From Nonomuraea jiangxiensis (GTDB lineage Bacteria > Actinomycetota > Actinomycetes > Streptosporangiales > Streptosporangiaceae): DNA of 44,891 nt. A program made the translations under genes and the position numbers. The DNA lies in assembly GCF_900099965.1 (NCBI RefSeq), contig NZ_FNDJ01000053.1:1-44891 (forward strand), written 5' to 3'. Positions 41,415 through 44,891 of this stretch are shown piece by piece (position 1 is the stretch's first letter; each line of letters opens with the position of its first letter). The notes beneath the pieces were generated by a model. The model ran no database searches. It saw only the letters and a list, made by a program, of their open reading frames with translations, and was not told the DNA's origin.

Positions 41415-41768
41415 CTAGTAGGGCCGCTGGGGCTCTGCTTCCTTGACGGGAGTGCCGTCATCCAACCGCAAGCTGTCGCGAGGCGTGTTGCTGGCCGCCG
41501 GAGGGTTCGCCGGAGGCCGGAGCTTGTCCCGGAGGTTGTAACGGATCTCGTTGCCCTTGCGATCGCGAACGGGCTTGCCGTCCGGACCGACGACAGCAAC
41601 CGAGTCGGGAATCTTGGCCGGGTCGACGGAGCCGTCGCTGTTGACCCACGGTGGGGGCGGCGGGGCGGGGTTTGGGTCAGCCTGTGCGGCCATGGTCAGG
41701 CCTAAGCCGCCCACTAGAGCACCGACGGCGACGGCTCCCGCCAGCCGCTTCCATGTTTTCCCTGTCAT
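41415..41768 (-). CDS. Small secreted protein, Pro-rich
   Basis: A 117-aa exported protein. The signal peptide is TGKTWKRLAGAVAVGALVGG with LGLTMAAQA, and cleavage is likely after AAQA before DPNP. The mature part (about 87 residues) is polar and disordered-looking, with Pro runs (NPAPPPPP) and VVGPDGKPVRDRKGNEIRYN. It has no Cys and no membrane anchor. GGGGAG lies about 8 nt before the ATG at 41768. It follows a second secreted-protein gene on the same strand, with a gap of 37 bp, so they probably form one operon ended by the stem-loop. Function unknown. Confidence 0.8.
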   Translation of the reverse strand: MTGKTWKRLAGAVAVGALVGGLGLTMAAQADPNPAPPPPPWVNSDGSVDPAKIPDSVAVVGPDGKPVRDRKGNEIRYNLRDKLRPPANPPAASNTPRDSLRLDDGTPVKEAEPQRPY

Positions 41769-41805
41769 TGATTTCTCCCCATTTGTGAGGGTTATCCGGG
41801 CGTCA

Positions 41806-42372
41806 TCAGGCCGGCAGGTAATGGCTTCCGGACCACAGCGGCCCACCGAGCCACTCGGTGCCGTTGAGCGTGAAGGCGGCGGTCATGGTCCCGTAGTAGC
41901 CGGGTCCGCAAAGCGGGTTGGCCCCAAAGTCCCAGGCGATGGCGAATGAGTGGGAGGTTTGCGGGTTGTAATGCCAGTCGGATACGCCGCAAATACGCCA
42001 CTCGGTGCCGTTCCAGTAGTACCAGTCGTAGCGGAGCGCCATCCGTCCAGCGCCCTGGGTCGGTGTTGTGTCGCGGCAGTCGTAGGATCCCCACGGAGTC
42101 TGAAGCTGGTAATCCTGAGCGACATCGGATCTGGTGTATCCTCCTCCGCCGCCGTGGGAGACTTCGGCCCGCGCCCAGGTGCAGGGGCCGTCGCCGGCGT
42201 ACACATGTCCATCGTCGTAGATCACGTCCGCGCTCGCCGGGGAGGAGAGCGCCAGCACCAGCAGGGACACGATCGCGGTGACGATGGCGCCCCTGCTCCA
42301 CAGGGACTTGGCGCCCCCGGGTGGACGCATCCGCTGACGAGGCGGCGCGAATGGTTCACGTCCTGTCGTCAT
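41806..42372 (-). CDS. Secreted protein with four Cys
   Basis: A 188-aa exported protein. The basic N-terminus (residues 1-26) leads to a hydrophobic helix, SRGAIVTAIVSLLVLALSSP, with probable cleavage after ASA. The mature domain of about 138 residues is Trp/Tyr/Gly-rich and probably beta-sheet (ALRYDWYYWNGTEWRICGVS, SFAIAWDFGANPLCGPGYYG). Four Cys residues (in DGPCTW, YDCRD, RICGV, PLCGP) could form two disulfides. The ATG at 42372 has AGAGG about 8 nt upstream. No family is recognised; it may be cell-wall or antimicrobial related. It precedes the Pro-rich secreted protein in a probable operon. Confidence 0.8.
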   Translation of the reverse strand: MTTGREPFAPPRQRMRPPGGAKSLWSRGAIVTAIVSLLVLALSSPASADVIYDDGHVYAGDGPCTWARAEVSHGGGGGYTRSDVAQDYQLQTPWGSYDCRDTTPTQGAGRMALRYDWYYWNGTEWRICGVSDWHYNPQTSHSFAIAWDFGANPLCGPGYYGTMTAAFTLNGTEWLGGPLWSGSHYLPA

Positions 42373-42796
42373 ACTGATTCCTCTCAGTGGACGTTGTTTG
42401 TCCGGCTCGGTCGGCAACGTGCACGCTTAACCGTGATGGTGTGTCGGGCGGCGAATTGCCTAGAAATAGCGTTTGGTGGGTGTCAGGAGGTGACGTACTT
42501 CCCGTTTTCTCCCTGCCGGGGAGATGCACCCCGACTAAGGAACGACCTCCGCGTCGGGCGCCTGCCAGCGGGCGAGGTCCCGGTTGCGATGAGCCGATTG
42601 CCGCTGTACCGCTTGGCTGGTCTTCGGATGCGTTCTCGTTCGGTGTGCGCTCAGCGGAAGTCGAACTCGCTGGTGAAGGTGGCTGGACGTCGGCCATAAT
42701 GATCCCTCGATCGGGTCCCAGGTGGAGTTCGACCTAGCCCTTATGGGTACCGATACTATCGATAGTCTAACTATCACCACAAGAGGGAGGCTACGC
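42373..42796. other. Intergenic between secreted-protein and MerR genes
   Basis: No gene is convincing, although several frames are open. It separates two divergent transcripts and carries the MerR-side palindrome at 42755-42766. Confidence 0.5.
42755..42766. promoter_or_regulatory. 12-bp palindrome upstream of merR-type gene
   Basis: ACTATCGATAGT is a perfect palindrome 30 bp before the ATG at 42797, in a short A/T-rich patch likely to be the promoter. It fits an autoregulatory MerR site. Confidence 0.5.
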
Positions 42797-43453
42797 ATGC
42801 GGGTCGGCGAACTGAGCAAGCGCTCGGGCGTGGCCATCGCGACGATCAAGTTTTACGTCCGGGAAGGACTCCTTCCCCCCGGCCTGCGCACCAAGGCGAA
42901 CCAAGTCGACTACAGCGAGGCCCACCTTCGCCGCCTCCGGTTGGTGCGCGCCCTGCTCGACGTAGGCGAACTGTCAGTCGCCACCGCCAAAAGGATCATC
43001 GCCGCACTCGACGACCCCGACGAGTCCCCGCTTACGAGCATCGGCAGGGCCGCCTACGCCCTGGCCCGCGGCTTCCCGGCCGCGGTGCCGCCAGGCGCGG
43101 ACGATAACGCGCGTGTCGGCGCACTAGACCTCGACACGGCGAGCGTGACCAGGGTCAACGACCTCCTCGACCGTTACGGCTGGACGGTCAGACCCGATAA
43201 CCCGGCCCGGGCCCAGTTGGCCTCGGCCATCGCCGCGGTCCAGGCGCTCGACATGGGCGACGCCCTCGACCTGCTAGACCGCTATGCGCAGGCGGCACAC
43301 TCCGTTGCCGAAGTCGACGTCGAGCTCGCCCTCTCACCTGCGACGCTGGAGGAGTCGACCGAACGGATGCTGGTCTGGACGGTGGTCGGAGACCGTGCCC
43401 TGAGCGCTCTGCGTCGGCTCGCCCAGGAGGCCGTCATCATCAAGCGGATGTGA
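42797..43453 (+). CDS. MerR-family regulator
   Basis: A 218-aa one-component regulator. The MerR winged HTH is at residues 1-68 (MRVGELSKRSGVAIATIKFY, VREGLLPPG, then the wing KANQVDYSEAHLRRLRLVRA), and the C-terminal roughly 150 residues form a helical ligand domain (SVTRVNDLLDRYGWTVRPDN, DMGDALDLLDRYAQAAH). No Cys cluster for metals is present, so an organic ligand is likely. GGGAGG lies 6 nt before the ATG. It is divergent from the secreted-protein operon and may or may not control it; there is no other adjacent target. Confidence 0.92.
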   Translation: MRVGELSKRSGVAIATIKFYVREGLLPPGLRTKANQVDYSEAHLRRLRLVRALLDVGELSVATAKRIIAALDDPDESPLTSIGRAAYALARGFPAAVPPGADDNARVGALDLDTASVTRVNDLLDRYGWTVRPDNPARAQLASAIAAVQALDMGDALDLLDRYAQAAHSVAEVDVELALSPATLEESTERMLVWTVVGDRALSALRRLAQEAVIIKRM

Positions 43454-43539
43454 GTCGGCCGTGCCCGATCGACCGATGGCACCGGAACCCCTGATCGAGA
43501 ACACACTCCCGCCTCCACGTGGCGCGCACTCTCCCCGCG

Positions 43540-43867
43540 GCCGGTGACGATCTGCAGCAGGAGCATCCGCATCAACTGCGGATCATCCTGGCCGGGCAGC
43601 ACGCGGGTCACCTCACCGGAGGTGATGGTGAGGGTGGTCGTGCTCGGCTCGCCGAGTGCGGGCAGGCAGGCGGAGATCTGCGCGAGGGCATGGTCGTCGA
43701 CCTAGTGGGTCTCGTCGCTGATCAGCTGTTGGCGCGGCAGTCGGGTGCGCTGCCGCAGCCAGGTCGCCGGATGCGCGTCAGTGAGCGCGTCCCAAGGGGA
43801 CGGGCCCAGGACCTGTGTCCCCTCCTGCCGGTGGTCGATCACGAAGGCCATCAGATCCGCCACGGAC
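43540..43867 (-). pseudogene. Integrase/tyrosine recombinase remnant
   Basis: A minus-strand stretch that looks coding, with one in-frame TAG at 43702-43704. It reads FVIDHRQEGTQVLGPSPWDA and LTDAHPATWLRQRTRLPRQQ, then after the stop VDDHALAQISACLPALGEPS, TITSGEVTRVLPGQDDPQLM and RMLLLQIVTGR. The end matches the start of the catalytic domain of large actinomycete site-specific integrases (R-M-L-L-L-Q-x-x-x-G-R-R-x-S-E), but here the catalytic Arg context is lost. Its 5' side is cut by the IS5-type element at 43868. Confidence 0.5.
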
Positions 43868-43888
43868 CTAAGAGCTGTTTCTTGGATC
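43868..43888 (+). repeat. IS5-type left terminal inverted repeat
   Basis: A 21-bp end matching the right end in 20 of 21 positions (G for A at position 17). Confidence 0.9.
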
Positions 43889-44833
43889 AGGTTCGGAGCC
43901 AGATGACCAACGCGGCCAGGGTGACGGTGCCAAGGAAGATGTAGGCGCGCTTGTCGTAACGCGTGGCCACGGCCCGGAAGTTCTTCAGCCGATTGATCGC
44001 CCGTTCGACGACGTTGCGCGCCTTGTAGCGTTCGGCGTCAAAGCCGGTGGGCCGACCCCCTGCCGAGCCGCGTCGGCGGCGGTGGGCGCGTTGATCGCGT
44101 GGTTCGGGGATGGTGTGGCGGATCTTGCGGCGGCGCAGGTGGACGCGGTTGGCGCGGGAGGAGTAGGCCTTGTCCGCGGCCAGGCTGTCGGGCCGGGTAC
44201 GCGGACGTCCCGGCCCCAGCCGAGGCACCCGGATGGCGCCCAGCACTCGCCGGAACTGCGGGCTGTCGCCATACTGGCCCGGCGTCAGCACCAGCGACAA
44301 CACCCGGCAGCGGCCATCCGCGGACAGATGGATCTTGGTGGTGAACCCGCCACGGGAACGGCCTAAGCACTCCCCAGTCTGACCACCTCCGCCAGCCGGG
44401 CGGCCAGCCTGGCCAGCACCGGATCGCCCCGCTTTGTCCCGGCGGCATCCCCCCTTTTGCCGCCCCCGGATGCAGGAGGTGCAGGGGGCGGTGTGCGAGG
44501 CGCGCCGGCGGCATGCTGATGCGCCCTCACCGTGGTGGAGTCCACGGAGATATTCCAGTCCACCCGCCCCTCGGCGTCCTGCTCGACCTGGATCGCGGTC
44601 AGCAGCATCTGCCAGGTGCCATCGGCCGACCAGCGGCGATGCCGCTTGTAGACCGTGATCCACGGACCGAACCGTTCGGGCAGGTCCCGCCACGGCAGTC
44701 CGGTGCGGGCCCGGTACAACACGCCGTCGATCGTTCTGCGGTGGTCATTCCATCGCCCGCCCCGCTGACCGCCCTCGGGTAGCAACGGTTCGAGCCGCTC
44801 CCACTCTGCGTTGGTTAAGTCTCCTCGCCCCAT
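43887..44833 (-). CDS. IS5-type DDE transposase, two frames
   Basis: The upstream frame starts at the ATG at 44833 (MGRGDLTNAEWERLEPLLPE) and holds RTGLPWRDLPERFGPWITVY and VDWNISVDSTTVRAHQHAAG with the first catalytic Asp. It stops at 44363. The downstream frame (to 43887) takes over through a -1 shift and has LGRSRGGFTTKIHLSADGRC, LAADKAYSSRANRV (second Asp) and KARNVVERAINRLKNFRAVA (catalytic Glu). Together they make a full-length IS427-like enzyme of about 315 residues. The slippery AAAAGGGGGG at 44458-44449 lies in the overlap. All catalytic residues are present, so the element is probably active. Confidence 0.88.
44449..44458 (-). other. Candidate -1 frameshift site
   Basis: AAAAGGGGGG on the coding strand lies in the overlap of the two transposase frames, where a -1 slip joins them. 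Two-frame transposases joined this way are normal for the IS427 group of IS5. Confidence 0.65.
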
Positions 44834-44870
44834 ACGCCCATCGTGACGATTCAACCACGATCAGTCAGCA

Positions 44871-44891
44871 GATCTAAGAAACAGCTCTTAG
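44871..44891 (-). repeat. IS5-type right terminal inverted repeat
   Basis: The inverted copy of the left end; its outermost base is the last base of the window. Confidence 0.9.

Larger units (their letters stand above)
43868..44891 (-). mobile_element. Complete IS5-type insertion sequence
   Basis: A 1024-bp element with terminal inverted repeats: CTAAGAGCTGTTTCTTGGAT at the left end (43868) matches, on the opposite strand, CTAAGAGCTGTTTCTTAGAT at the right (ending 44891), one mismatch in 20. It encodes one transposase in two overlapping frames. The right end coincides with the last base of the window, so the target duplication cannot be checked. It has displaced the integrase remnant. Confidence 0.9.

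Noticed and set aside
1..44891. CRISPR array, tRNA or rRNA genes
   Set aside because: No set of regularly spaced repeats with unique spacers, and no cloverleaf with CCA-type end or conserved rRNA stretch was seen by eye. A tRNA scan could still change this.

Overview
The window is high-GC DNA with frequent GTG starts, purine-rich Shine-Dalgarno sites and gene families typical of actinomycetes. These include a Pr6Pr membrane protein, a DUF6069/YCII/ECF42-type cassette, HTH-nSTAND proteins, a CU044_5270-like protein and an HTH-coiled-coil regulator. A Streptosporangiales-like or Streptomyces-like filamentous actinomycete is the best inference; no rRNA, tRNA or housekeeping gene is present to fix the taxon. 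It reads as a plastic accessory region, perhaps near a chromosome end, where intact regulator/effector pairs sit among wrecked mobile elements and gene stubs.

Region 1 (1-16.6 kb) is built from divergent regulator/effector pairs, most with readable inverted-repeat operators between them. They are ArsR-like/MFS (1785-3554), DHA2 MFS/TetR (4890-7099, with three GGAC-N7-GTCC sites), TetR/DHA2 MFS (9111-11206) and TetR/SDR plus FAD monooxygenase (14047-16556). Between them lie a serine-recombinase stub, the 5' part of a group II intron joined to a broken tyrosine recombinase, a Tn3-family transposase fragment against an SDR C-terminal stub, and an HTH-nSTAND gene cut after its P-loop.

Region 2 (16.8-33 kb) is mostly decayed. 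It holds an IS66-type pseudogene, two frameshifted genes with transglutaminase-like His/Asp signatures, a GNAT/Imm1-like chimera, and PfkB, MarR, ABC-transporter, GntR and IS4-type remnants. Intact islands are a Pr6Pr membrane protein, a PPOX-MFS operon divergent from a MarR regulator with palindromic operators, a Nudix hydrolase and several small proteins.

Region 3 (33.2-44.9 kb) is healthier. A small membrane protein overlaps a 474-residue regulator that combines an N-terminal HTH, a long coiled coil, a receiver domain lacking its phospho-acceptor Asp, and a C-terminal LuxR HTH. This is the most unusual protein in the window. A five-gene ECF42-type sigma operon (DUF6069, YCII, sigma, SRPBCC, DHFR/RibD-like) follows, with a candidate autoregulated promoter (TGTCGA-N17-CGTAG). 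Then come DoxX, a frameshifted VOC gene, a nonsense-mutated LuxR-NTPase gene, two small secreted proteins behind a 15-bp-stem terminator, a MerR regulator, an integrase remnant and a complete IS5-type element. That element's right terminal repeat is the last base of the window.

Many broken genes carry single 1-nt frameshifts or single stop codons with good coding sequence on both sides. This fits recent decay but also residual sequencing error, and should be settled before biological meaning is given to any single break.
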